Of a stretch of 37,510 bases of DNA, positions 15,219 through 23,120 are shown piece after piece; the first letter of the stretch is position 1; every line of letters begins with the position of its first letter. The position numbers and the translations under genes were made by a program. The notes beneath the pieces were generated by a model. It ran no database searches and had not been told where the DNA came from. It worked only from the letters and a program-made list of their open reading frames with translations. The stretch is from Trichococcus alkaliphilus (GTDB lineage Bacteria > Bacillota > Bacilli > Lactobacillales > Aerococcaceae): assembly GCF_003008695.1 (NCBI RefSeq), contig NZ_PXZT01000021.1, forward strand, positions 1-37,510. Direction: 5' to 3'.

Positions 15219-16397
15219 ATGAGGAGAAAAATGTTAGTGACATCGATGGCGGTACTGGGTTTATGGGGGTGCGCGAATGAACCGGATACGGTTTCTGAAG
15301 TTGCATCCGCGGACACCGCTTCCGAACAAAACGATGCTGTTTCCGAAAATGAGGAGGAGAAAGTGATTTCCTTCATCGGAGTCGGGGACAACCTGATTCA
15401 CGATTCCATTTTCCGGGATGCGGAACTGGCGGACGGCACTTATGATTTCAAATTTATCTACGAGAATGTGGCAGAGGATATCGAAGAAGCCGACATCGCT
15501 TTTCTGAACCAAGAAACGATCAGCGCTGGGGATGATTATCCCTATTCCGGCTATCCGGCATTCAATACACCGCCCGAAATCGCCCAGGACATGAACAATC
15601 TGGGATTTGATTTGGTCAACGGTGCAACGAACCATGCCTTGGATTATGATTATCCCGGCGCCCTCAATTCTCTCGCAGTCTGGAATGAACAGGATAATGT
15701 TATCTACACGGGCATTTACGAGAGTCAGGCGGACCGTGATGAAATCAGGACGATCGAAAGAGAAGGCGTCACGTTCTCTTTCTTGACTTATACCTATGGA
15801 ACGAATGGCATCCAGCCCGACACCTCCTATCGTGTTTCGTACTTTGATGAAGAGCAAATTCGTCAGGATGTGGCCAAAGCGAAAAACGTCAGTGATGCCG
15901 TCATCGTTTCGGCGCACTGGGGTGACGAAAATACGCAGGAAGTCAATGAGATGCAGCGCACTTATGCACAATTGTTCGCCGATTTGGATGTCGATGTCGT
16001 CATAGGTACCCATCCGCATATTCTGCAGCCAATCGAGTGGGTGACAGGCGTGAATCAAAATCAAACACTTGTGGTCTATTCACTGGGGAATTTCATCGCG
16101 CACTCATTGACGGATTACAACACGCTCGGAGGTATGGTGACTTTCGATTTTGTCGTTACGGCTGATGATTCGGTGACCGTCGAAAACGTCCAATTCGAGC
16201 CTACCGTTTCGCATTATGCGGCGGACCCGGGAAATGTAGAGAACACAAGGCGTGATTTCAAAATTTATAAATTGGAAGACTACTCGGAAGAGTTGGCTTC
16301 AGCGCACGGGTTGAATGACTATGAAGGATTGGAAATAACACCGGATAACTATCTTTCCATCGTGAAGAACGTCATCCCTGCAGAAATGTTGGAGTGA
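15219..16397 (+). CDS. CapA/PgsA-family putative metallophosphoesterase lipoprotein
   Basis: A 392-residue lipoprotein of the bacterial capsule-synthesis CapA family (PGA_cap domain). The signal peptide ends in LWGC (Cys18) and is followed by an acidic Ser/Ala/Glu linker to about residue 48. The calcineurin-like core shows GVGDNLIHD, NQET, GATNHALDYD, HWGDE, GTHPHILQPIEW and YSLGNFI, so the metal site looks complete. In poly-gamma-glutamate producers CapA/PgsA helps export the polymer, but no capB or capC is nearby; stand-alone members are common and their role is unknown. The ATG at 15219 has AAAGGGGA in front; an in-frame extension to 15120 is rejected because it would bury the signal peptide. 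A terminator lies at 16505. Confidence 0.85.
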   Translation: MRRKMLVTSMAVLGLWGCANEPDTVSEVASADTASEQNDAVSENEEEKVISFIGVGDNLIHDSIFRDAELADGTYDFKFIYENVAEDIEEADIAFLNQETISAGDDYPYSGYPAFNTPPEIAQDMNNLGFDLVNGATNHALDYDYPGALNSLAVWNEQDNVIYTGIYESQADRDEIRTIEREGVTFSFLTYTYGTNGIQPDTSYRVSYFDEEQIRQDVAKAKNVSDAVIVSAHWGDENTQEVNEMQRTYAQLFADLDVDVVIGTHPHILQPIEWVTGVNQNQTLVVYSLGNFIAHSLTDYNTLGGMVTFDFVVTADDSVTVENVQFEPTVSHYAADPGNVENTRRDFKIYKLEDYSEELASAHGLNDYEGLEITPDNYLSIVKNVIPAEMLE

Positions 16398-16504
16398 TCA
16401 AAGAAGTGCAGTAAACGGTACTTACTGTTATATGATGTCTGTGTTGTTTAAATAAATTTTCCGTTGGTAAGTTTTTTGGCGGGAATCATGTGGGAGTAAC
16501 TGTG

Positions 16505-16529
16505 GCGCTCTTGCTTAGAGCGTCTTTTT
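16505..16529 (+). terminator. Terminator after the CapA-like gene
   Basis: GCGCTCT (16505-16511) pairs with AGAGCGT (16517-16523) with one G-U, five-base loop, T-run 16525-16529. Confidence 0.75.
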
Positions 16530-16580
16530 GCTGCTGACGTTATCCTTTGTGATACGACCTGAATGATGTTAAGATGAGGT

Positions 16581-16594
16581 TGAAAGCGATAACA
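16581..16594 (+). promoter_or_regulatory. cre site (CcpA) before the TPR gene
   Basis: TGAAAGCGATAACA matches the cre consensus TGWAANCGNTNWCA at every fixed position. It overlaps a TTGAAA (16580-16585) that could be a -35 box and lies 32 bases before the start codon. Confidence 0.65.
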
Positions 16595-16625
16595 GTTTCT
16601 TTTTGATATAAGGGGGGGATGCGCT

Positions 16626-17297
16626 ATGGATAAAGAAGTTCATCAATTGATCGAAATCGCTGAAATTGCGATGCAGGCGAATGACTTTGCTCATGCTGAG
16701 AAAAAATACATCGATGCTTTATATTTGTTGGATGATCCTAAATCGGAAGAATACCAAAAAGTCGTAAACAAGCTGGCGAAGTGTTACTCTGCGCAGGAAA
16801 ATTTTGCTGGAGCCAAAGAGTGCCTCGAGGAATTGCTGTTTTACGCGAAAAAAAACAAAGACTTGGAGAAGGAAGCCGAGTATCTGCATGCCTTGGCGGT
16901 GAATACCCGTTCCTTGGAAGAATACGATTTGGCGTCTCTGATGTGTGAGGAAGAAATCACTTTCCGGCTGACGCATTTTCCAGATGATTATTGCGGGTTA
17001 GCACGAAGCTATCATGAAGCGGCCACGCTGTCATTGCTGCAACGGAATCCAATTAAGAGTAAAATTAATTTGTACAAAGCGAAACAGTATGCCGATAAAT
17101 CTGAAGATGAGGAATGTCAGGCCGGCATTATGCGCGGGCTGGGCGACTATCATTTCACCCTCAGTGAATTGGAAAGAGCCCGGGATTCCTATCTAGAAAG
17201 CCATGCCTTATACATGAAAAATAAAAATGAAGAAGCGGCAGATGAATTGCTGGTAAGGCTGAAGCGCGTTGAGGACGCAGGGAGAGGACAGTATTAG
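16626..17297 (+). CDS. TPR-repeat protein
   Basis: A 223-residue, all-helical, soluble protein with no signal peptide. It has successive tetratricopeptide-like helix pairs, with motifs such as ANDFAHAEKKYIDALYLL, VVNKLAKCYSAQENFAGAKECLEELLFYAK, ARSYHEAATLSLLQRNPIKSK and GLGDYHFTLSELERARDSYLESHALY. TPR arrays bind peptides or partner proteins; the partner here is unknown. The start is set by a G-rich AGGGGGGG ribosome site five bases upstream. It stands alone; a perfect cre site in front suggests control by CcpA and carbon source. It converges on the HAD gene, sharing the terminator at 17338-17364. Confidence 0.8.
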   Translation: MDKEVHQLIEIAEIAMQANDFAHAEKKYIDALYLLDDPKSEEYQKVVNKLAKCYSAQENFAGAKECLEELLFYAKKNKDLEKEAEYLHALAVNTRSLEEYDLASLMCEEEITFRLTHFPDDYCGLARSYHEAATLSLLQRNPIKSKINLYKAKQYADKSEDEECQAGIMRGLGDYHFTLSELERARDSYLESHALYMKNKNEEAADELLVRLKRVEDAGRGQY

Positions 17298-17337
17298 GCA
17301 GCTTTGGACCTCACAAATCTATTATTAAAATAAGAAA

Positions 17338-17364
17338 AAGCAACCCGTTTTTTCCAGGTTGCTT
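17338..17364. terminator. Shared terminator between TPR and HAD genes
   Basis: AAGCAACC (17338-17345) pairs with GGTTGCTT (17357-17364). A-runs on the left and T-runs on the right make it usable on both strands. Confidence 0.75.
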
Positions 17365-17371
17365 TGATTTT

Positions 17372-17995
17372 CTATAAAATCGATAAAATATCTGAAGGTG
17401 TCTTGAAGATGTGATCGGCATCGAATCCTTCTGCCGTATGCGATCCCCATTCTGCCAATCCGAATGCAACAGCGGCATTGCGTGCGCATTGATTGTCGTA
17501 AATGGAATCCCCGATGTAGATGGCTTCATTTTCGGCAACGCCTAATCTCCGCAAACATTCCGTCAAAGGTTGTCCGGAAGGCTTGTGTTCTTCGGTATCG
17601 CTTGATGTGATGATGACGTCAAAATAGTCATCCAAACCGTATGGCGTGATGTTCAGCTCGTAACTCTCTTTTGTCTTTGAGGTGACAATGCCCAGCAGAT
17701 GATTGTTTTCTTTTAAATAGCGCAGCGTATCTTCCATCCCGGCAAAAATACTCACGCTGTCCGCGTAAGTTTTCGACTGCGCACTCCACTTCGGATGCAG
17801 ATCCGCAGCTTGTTCGGGTGTGAAGCCTAAAGATTGCAAGCCTTCCATGCCCGGTATGCCGAAAATCGTACGCATGTCTTCTGGTGTGGCAGGTCGGCCG
17901 GCGTGTTCCTGAAGGACATCATCCAGACCTTTGAAGATGGAATCTTCGGTATCCACAATCGTACCGTCGACGTCAAAAATAAATGTATGAATCAT
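17372..17995 (-). CDS. HAD-superfamily phosphatase (phosphoglycolate phosphatase-like)
   Basis: A 207-residue HAD hydrolase with a helical cap inserted after motif I. Motif I is FIFDVDGTIVD with nucleophile Asp8 and acid/base Asp10; motif II is GIVTSKTKE; motif III Lys lies in EEHKPSGQP; motif IV is YIGDSIYDN. This fits the Gph/PpaX-like group that acts on phosphoglycolate, pyrophosphate or small sugar phosphates; the exact substrate cannot be assigned. On the minus strand the ATG is preceded by GGGAGC eight bases away. An extended -10 (TGTTATAAT) lies about 30 bases upstream. Confidence 0.88.
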   Translation of the reverse strand: MIHTFIFDVDGTIVDTEDSIFKGLDDVLQEHAGRPATPEDMRTIFGIPGMEGLQSLGFTPEQAADLHPKWSAQSKTYADSVSIFAGMEDTLRYLKENNHLLGIVTSKTKESYELNITPYGLDDYFDVIITSSDTEEHKPSGQPLTECLRRLGVAENEAIYIGDSIYDNQCARNAAVAFGLAEWGSHTAEGFDADHIFKTPSDILSIL

Positions 17996-18025
17996 TTGAA
18001 CAGCTCCCTTAAAATAGTTCCTGTC

Positions 18026-18034
18026 ATTATAACA
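18026..18034 (-). promoter_or_regulatory. Extended -10 promoter of the HAD gene
   Basis: Reading the minus strand, TGTTATAAT is a perfect extended -10, 31 bases before the start codon. The -35 is weak. Confidence 0.55.
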
Positions 18035-18108
18035 CGCTTTGAATAGTAATAAAACGACCCTGAATGATGCAAACGCATTAAGAAAAGGTTACAATGTGCC
18101 GTGTTCGT

Positions 18109-18137
18109 TTGGCAACTGCGTTCATTGGTTATATACT
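18109..18137 (+). promoter_or_regulatory. Promoter of the winged-helix kinase gene
   Basis: TTGGCA (18109-18114), 17 bases, TATACT (18132-18137). The short leader contains a small CGG/CCG hairpin (18178-18188) followed by seven T, which might act as a weak attenuator. Confidence 0.65.
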
Positions 18138-18217
18138 ATACCTTTAGGAGCATTCATTGTTGCTAAAAGAATAAGTTCGGTGTTGCCGTTTTTTTATAGA
18201 GTAAGGGGAATTGAAAC

Positions 18218-19348
18218 ATGGCTTTAAACGAGAAAGAATCAAAAATACTGAGCTACATAAAGGAAAATCCTTTTATTTCGCAGCAAGATTTAGCTACAAA
18301 GATTGGCCTGTCACGTCCCGCAGTGGCAAACATCATTTCCGGCTTAGTGAGACGGGGATACCTTTTGGGTAAAGCCTATGTCATCAATGACACGCGACCG
18401 ATCGTCTGTATCGGCGCTGCCTGCATTGATCGCCGCTATTTTGTGGAAGGTGGTCTTATTCATGGACAATCGAACAATGTCACCTCGCAGACGTCAATCG
18501 GCGGGGTTGCCCTCAGTATCGCTGAGAATCTGGGAAGGCTGCAGGAAGACGTCGTTATGCTGTCTCTGGTCGGCGACGATGCGGAATGGCATACAATCGA
18601 AGAATCCATGCGTCCATTGATGAAGACGTCCGAAGTGGAAATGGTCCCTGGCTTTTCGACAGGCACTTTTATGGAAGTCATCGATGAGAGTGGGAAAATG
18701 ATTATTGGTTTAGCTGAAATGGACATTTATGAATACATGCAGCCTAAATGGTTGTTGAAACATCTGGCGACACTGAAGCGGGCAAAGACAATCATCATCG
18801 ACTCGAATTGTCCAAAGGAAAGCGTGGAACACTTGCTTGAAATCGGCGCGAAGTACAATATCCCGGTCGCCCTAGTCAGCGCATCCTTGCTGAAGCTTTA
18901 TAATATCCCGGAAAATCTGAAGGGATTGAAACTGCTCATCACGAAGCATGACGAAACTGAGAAACACTTCGGGATAGAAATCAAGGATGATGCATCATTG
19001 CGGGAAGCCTTGCAGCTTTGGATGGACCAAGGGGTGCAGCACGTCATCATCACCAGAAATAGTCAGAGCGTCGGATATGCCAGCGAAAAATATGGCATGC
19101 ACGTCTACGACCTCAAGAACAGCGACAAAGACAGCGACACCTACATCTGGGGAACAAACGAAGCGCTTTGTGCAGGTATCGTGTACTCCTACCTGAGGAC
19201 GGATGATATTTCGGAAATGATCCAGACCGGCTTGGTGAATGCGGTCATGTCATCAAAATCAGCATACAAAGTGCGACCGAACCTTTCCCAAGCGGTATTG
19301 CGTAAGGATGTCAAAGAAATCGGTAAGTTGGAAAGCAGAGAAATTTAG
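18218..19348 (+). CDS. Winged-helix / PfkB-type kinase-like protein (pseudouridine-kinase family, altered active site)
   Basis: A 376-residue two-domain protein. Residues 1-58 form a winged helix (SQQDLATKIGLSRPAVANIISGLVRRGYL). The rest is a ribokinase/PfkB fold close to pseudouridine kinase (SIGGVALSIAENLGRLQ at 93-109, MLSLVGDD at 114-121). In active relatives the C-terminal motif reads DTTGAGDAF; here it is SDTYIWGTNEAL (306-317), so the anion-hole Gly-Ala-Gly becomes Gly-Thr-Asn and the catalytic Asp becomes Glu315. This suggests weak or lost kinase activity and a ligand-sensing regulator role. No psuG or transporter is adjacent. The ATG has AAGGGG nine bases upstream and its own promoter at 18109. 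Confidence 0.8.
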   Translation: MALNEKESKILSYIKENPFISQQDLATKIGLSRPAVANIISGLVRRGYLLGKAYVINDTRPIVCIGAACIDRRYFVEGGLIHGQSNNVTSQTSIGGVALSIAENLGRLQEDVVMLSLVGDDAEWHTIEESMRPLMKTSEVEMVPGFSTGTFMEVIDESGKMIIGLAEMDIYEYMQPKWLLKHLATLKRAKTIIIDSNCPKESVEHLLEIGAKYNIPVALVSASLLKLYNIPENLKGLKLLITKHDETEKHFGIEIKDDASLREALQLWMDQGVQHVIITRNSQSVGYASEKYGMHVYDLKNSDKDSDTYIWGTNEALCAGIVYSYLRTDDISEMIQTGLVNAVMSSKSAYKVRPNLSQAVLRKDVKEIGKLESREI

Positions 19349-19421
19349 GTGGGCAAGAGCGTTCAACGCTAGTGAAATGCAGCTATCCACTAAGGTGACA
19401 TTAACTGGAGTTACAAAATAA

Positions 19422-19455
19422 CCAAAAAGAGCCTGCCACCTGGGCTCTTTTTTGG
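19422..19455 (+). terminator. Terminator after the winged-helix kinase gene
   Basis: AAAAAGAGCC (19424-19433) pairs with GGCTCTTTTT (19443-19452), ending in six T. Confidence 0.85.
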
Positions 19456-19525
19456 TTTGTAAATTTATCAACCGAAGCACCGCCAATCTTTTGTTTCTTC
19501 CGTAAGTATAGTAAAATAAGAGTAA

Positions 19526-19539
19526 GGAAAGCGTTTTCT
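19526..19539 (+). promoter_or_regulatory. cre-like site before uspA
   Basis: GGAAAGCGTTTTCT matches the cre consensus except for its first and last base. It lies after a probable -10 (TATAGT/TAAAAT near 19507-19516) and 30 bases before the start codon, a position where bound CcpA would block elongation. Confidence 0.4.
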
Positions 19540-19568
19540 GGTTGATTATTCCAAAGGAGTGAGTTTGA

Positions 19569-19982
19569 ATGAATCATTATAAAAACATATTGATCCCGGT
19601 TGACGGATCGGAAGCTTCAATCAAGGCGTTCAAACAGGCGGTCCATATCGCTGAAAGGAACGATGCTGCGCTATATCTTATTGCGATACTGGATAAACAG
19701 GACAATGCCGAAGAAGCTGCACAGCTGCAGAAAGACAAGGACTCTTTATTCGATGAATTGGACAGATATGCGCGGGCAAACGGGGTCGCGGTGCATAAGG
19801 AAATGCGCACCGGTAATCCTAAGGAAATGATTGCGAAAACGCTTGTGGAAGAATGGAATTGTGATTTGATCGTTATGGGTGCGACCGGTAAGGGCACCAT
19901 CGCAAAATTGGTAGTCGGATCGGTGACGAATCATGTCATCAAACATGCGCCGTGTGATGTATTAATTGTAAGGGAAAATTGA
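19569..19982 (+). CDS. Universal stress protein, UspA family
   Basis: A 137-residue UspA-fold cytosolic protein. It begins YKNILIPVDGSEASIKAFKQA and has the ATP-binding signature MGATGKGTIAKLVVGSVTNHVIKHAPCDVLIV (G-x2-G-x9-G-S), so it belongs to the nucleotide-binding type. Such proteins are usually induced by starvation or energy stress; the direct function is unclear. AAAGGAG lies ten bases before the ATG. It is a single gene that ends at a terminator shared with sbcC on the other strand. A cre-like sequence in the leader hints at carbon-source control. Confidence 0.9.
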   Translation: MNHYKNILIPVDGSEASIKAFKQAVHIAERNDAALYLIAILDKQDNAEEAAQLQKDKDSLFDELDRYARANGVAVHKEMRTGNPKEMIAKTLVEEWNCDLIVMGATGKGTIAKLVVGSVTNHVIKHAPCDVLIVREN

Positions 19983-20020
19983 TCAGACGCTTTTGACCCA
20001 ACGAATCAGGAGACGCAAAA

Positions 20021-20058
20021 AAAGTCCAGTTACTTAAATGTAGCTGGACTTTCCTTTT
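20021..20058. terminator. Shared terminator between uspA and sbcC
   Basis: AAAGTCCAG (20021-20029) pairs with CTGGACTTT (20044-20052), with A-runs left and T-runs right, serving both convergent genes. Confidence 0.85.
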
Positions 20059-20060
20059 TT

Positions 20061-23000
20061 CTAAAAAACGATTTTAGCGGAGCTTCCTTCCGCGGTGCGA
20101 TCGACTTCGATGTGGACAGGTATCCGCGTCTTCAATTCTTCGACGTGCGAGATGATGCCGACCAAACGTCCGCTACTGTTCAGGGAGAACAGCGCCTCGA
20201 TTGCGGTATCCAATGATTCGGGGTCCAGCGAACCGAATCCTTCATCGATGAACAGCGTATCGATCTGGATGCCCCCGCTGCGGCTCTGCATCACATCGCT
20301 GAGTCCAAGGGCAAGCGCCAGCGATGCCTTGAAACTTTCGCCGCCCGATAACGTTTTGACGCTGCGGGTTTGGCCGGTGTAATGGTCAAATACATCCAGG
20401 TCCAGTCCCTTGGCTCCTGCACCTTTGCCTTTGTCTTCCTTCCGCAACAACAGGTAGCGGTTGTTCGTCATTTGTTGGAAGCGCAAGTTGGCGGCTTCGA
20501 TGATTTCTTCATAGTAGATCGCCAGCACATAGCGTTCGAAGGAAATATAGTCGGTTTCTTTGGTGCCATTGGCTATGTCTGATAAAGTCCTGTATTTTTG
20601 GTAATCGGCAATGATCTGCTGCTGCTTTTTGTAGATTGCAGCGATTTCTTGCGCCGCTTTTTTAAGCATTTGTATGTCGCCTGAGAGCTGATCTTTTTGT
20701 TCTTCCGATTCGCGGATCGCATTGTCCAAAAGCACTTTCTGATCGGAGCAGGCAGTGATGGTTTGATCCGGATCCAGTGTTGCTGCAGCTTTCCTTTGAT
20801 CGCGCAAACGGGTCACTGTGACATTCAGATCGTCTTCATGCGTGCGTATTTGTTTCTGTAGATTCAGATACAGTGGCTTATCCAAAATCAGATGGCTGAA
20901 AGGTTCTTCCAGACCTGCAGCAGCCAGCACAATAGTGTAGACTGTTTTTGCATCCAGCAAAGCAGTTGTGGCTTCCTCTACCTGAGCTGAGTAGGTGGTC
21001 CGGTTTGCAAGGCAAACTGCAATCCGTTTCTCGAGTTCCGTCAGCTCGCTGTTCAGCTTGTTGTATTCATTTGTGTAGGTCTCGATGTTTTCGTTGAGCT
21101 GCAGAATCTCTTTTTGGACGGTTGCGAGGTCCTTGTCGCCCAAAACTTGTTTGTCCTGGTCGATTTCGGCCAGCAGATCCCGGTAAAGGGTTTCGTTCAA
21201 GAGCAGCGTTTGCTGAAGGGCAATACGGTTCTGGTCGATCTCCTGCAGCTTAGTTTCGATGTCGCTTTGCACCTTTACGAGCGCATCTTCTCCGTCAAGC
21301 ACCTTCTGCAGATTTTTCATTTCCAACAGGAATGCTTTTTCTGACGCGATCTCCGTATCGCGTTTTTCTTGCTGCTCTTGTTTGTAGCTTGCGAAAGTTT
21401 CAGCCGGGACGGCGAATTCATCGAAGAGATCAGCCAGCTGTTTTCGGATGCCGGAAAGTTCGGCAGTTGCCTGTTGGTAATCCGCATAGGCCTGATTCCG
21501 TTTTTTCTCCAGCAGCTCCCGGTCCTGATCGGAGAGAGTGTCCGCCGTTTTTTGCGCGGGTGCGGGGTGGTGTGTTGAACCGCAGACGAGGCAAGCCCCT
21601 CCGCCAACCAACTGCTCGGCTAAGATGCCGGCGATGTTGCGGTTGTAGAGGAGGGTTTCATCCTTGAACTGTTGATCGACCGTCATGTATGCTTTTTCCA
21701 GAATCAGGAATCGCTCGCCTTTTTCAAGTTGTTCAGCCAGCAATTTTTCGGTTTGGGCGATCCTTTTGTGGAGCTGCTCGGATTGCTGCACGTTCATTCT
21801 GCAGGCATTCAGTTGCTCTTGAATGATGGAAGCATCCTTTTGGGCTTGTTTCACTTCCGTAAGCCTCTGCTGGCACTGTTCCTGTTTTACTTTTTGCGCT
21901 TGCTGGAGTTCCGCATGTTTCTGCAGTTCTTTTGTGGCATCTTCGCAGGCTTTCTGGCAACCGGCCAGTTCTTTCTCTTTCCTCGCCAAGGCGACAAGCT
22001 GTTTTTCCTGTTCCTTCACGGCGTCGAGCTGCTCACGCAAGCCTGGGATCAGGGAAATGGCAAGTTCAGCTGCTTCGAACGCTGGTTTTTTATCGCGTGA
22101 AGCTTGATTCAGTTGGTCCAAGAGACCGTCATTTTTTTTGGATTGTTCCAGTTTTGCAGTCTGGTTTGCGGCTGCTGCAACGCACAATAATCTTTTTTCC
22201 TCGGCTTTGACGGCTTGTTCATGGCGTTCCAACTGCTGTTTCCATCCGACGACAGCAGATTCCTCTTCCTCAAGAAGTTTGAGCCGTGCCTCCAGCTGTG
22301 CGATATCTTCCAGCAGTTTGATGGTATCGGTAGCGGATTGGCTTTGGGTTCGCAAAGCCGTGAGCTGCAGTTCTTTGGCGGCACGTTCTTCTTCGAGTAC
22401 CTCCAACAGTTCCGCGATCCGCAGGAGAATGCGCTCGGTATCCTGCAGGATGAGTACTTCCTGCAGAGCGTCATCGTTGATTCCTGAGGCAAAGGAGTAG
22501 GCGGTCTGCAGGGAATCCTGGGCGGAAGTCGCTTGGCTTTGGAGCGATTTCGCTCTCTCCTTCAGTTCATCCTGGAAACTTTTCAAAATTTCGGTCCCGA
22601 AGATGTTCCGGAAGATCGTTTCTTTTTCGTTGCTGTTTGATTCCAGCAGTTTTTTGAATTCCCCTTGCGGCAGCATGACGATCTGTTTGAACTGCTCGTA
22701 ATTCAAGGAAAGCAATTGTTCTATTTCCGCATTGGCATCGCGCGCTTTCGTTGTCACGGTGTCGTCATGATAAAAAGCCACATCAGCCAAAAGATTGATG
22801 ATTTTCCCGCTCTTTCCGGGACCCATCTGGGCAGGGGAGCGCCTGACGCGGTAAGTCTTGCCGTTGTATTCGAAAGTCAGATCGACGTAGCAGATCGCCT
22901 GTTCCGTTGCGAACTGGGACTTGAACGTGTCTTTTTCCCGGCTGCTGCCGCTGGCGACATCGTAAAGTGCGTAGGCAATGGCATCGAAAATCGTGGTTTT

Positions 23001-23120
23001 GCCGGCACCCGTAGGCCCGCTCACCAGGAACAGCGTCTGGTTCTGGAATTGCGTGAAGTCCAATACGATTTTTTCTTTGTATGGCCCGAAGGCACTCACT
23101 TCTAATCTCAAGGGTCTCAT
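20061..23120 (-). CDS. sbcC: SbcCD exonuclease, ATPase subunit SbcC
   Basis: A 1019-residue SMC/Rad50-type ATPase. With SbcD it cuts DNA hairpins and protein-blocked ends during replication and repair. The N-terminal Walker A is GPTGAGKTTIFDAIAYAL (about 36), with the Q-loop region after it. Two long coiled-coil arms flank the zinc hook CLVC (about 507-510). The C-terminal half has the signature LSGGESFKASLALALGLSD, Walker B DTLFIDEGFGSLD and a D-loop/His switch GIISHVEEL. The ATG directly follows the sbcD stop (TAG then ATG), so translation is coupled. Confidence 0.96.
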   Translation of the reverse strand: MRPLRLEVSAFGPYKEKIVLDFTQFQNQTLFLVSGPTGAGKTTIFDAIAYALYDVASGSSREKDTFKSQFATEQAICYVDLTFEYNGKTYRVRRSPAQMGPGKSGKIINLLADVAFYHDDTVTTKARDANAEIEQLLSLNYEQFKQIVMLPQGEFKKLLESNSNEKETIFRNIFGTEILKSFQDELKERAKSLQSQATSAQDSLQTAYSFASGINDDALQEVLILQDTERILLRIAELLEVLEEERAAKELQLTALRTQSQSATDTIKLLEDIAQLEARLKLLEEEESAVVGWKQQLERHEQAVKAEEKRLLCVAAAANQTAKLEQSKKNDGLLDQLNQASRDKKPAFEAAELAISLIPGLREQLDAVKEQEKQLVALARKEKELAGCQKACEDATKELQKHAELQQAQKVKQEQCQQRLTEVKQAQKDASIIQEQLNACRMNVQQSEQLHKRIAQTEKLLAEQLEKGERFLILEKAYMTVDQQFKDETLLYNRNIAGILAEQLVGGGACLVCGSTHHPAPAQKTADTLSDQDRELLEKKRNQAYADYQQATAELSGIRKQLADLFDEFAVPAETFASYKQEQQEKRDTEIASEKAFLLEMKNLQKVLDGEDALVKVQSDIETKLQEIDQNRIALQQTLLLNETLYRDLLAEIDQDKQVLGDKDLATVQKEILQLNENIETYTNEYNKLNSELTELEKRIAVCLANRTTYSAQVEEATTALLDAKTVYTIVLAAAGLEEPFSHLILDKPLYLNLQKQIRTHEDDLNVTVTRLRDQRKAAATLDPDQTITACSDQKVLLDNAIRESEEQKDQLSGDIQMLKKAAQEIAAIYKKQQQIIADYQKYRTLSDIANGTKETDYISFERYVLAIYYEEIIEAANLRFQQMTNNRYLLLRKEDKGKGAGAKGLDLDVFDHYTGQTRSVKTLSGGESFKASLALALGLSDVMQSRSGGIQIDTLFIDEGFGSLDPESLDTAIEALFSLNSSGRLVGIISHVEELKTRIPVHIEVDRTAEGSSAKIVF

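Noticed and set aside
18064-18080. cre-like TGCAAACGCATTAA upstream of the winged-helix kinase gene
   Set aside because: Several fixed positions of the cre consensus are wrong, including the 3' CA.
18146-18195. Five-codon TTG-started ORF (Leu-Leu-Leu-Lys-Glu-like) followed by a small CGG/CCG hairpin and seven T in the leader of the winged-helix kinase gene
   Set aside because: Looks like a third leader-peptide attenuator, but the ORF is tiny, starts almost at the expected transcript end, and the hairpin has only three or four pairs.
20061-23120. Many plus-strand open frames opposite sbcC
   Set aside because: They follow the codon structure of sbcC in antisense, are rich in Cys/Ser/Arg or Phe/Leu, and lack ribosome sites.
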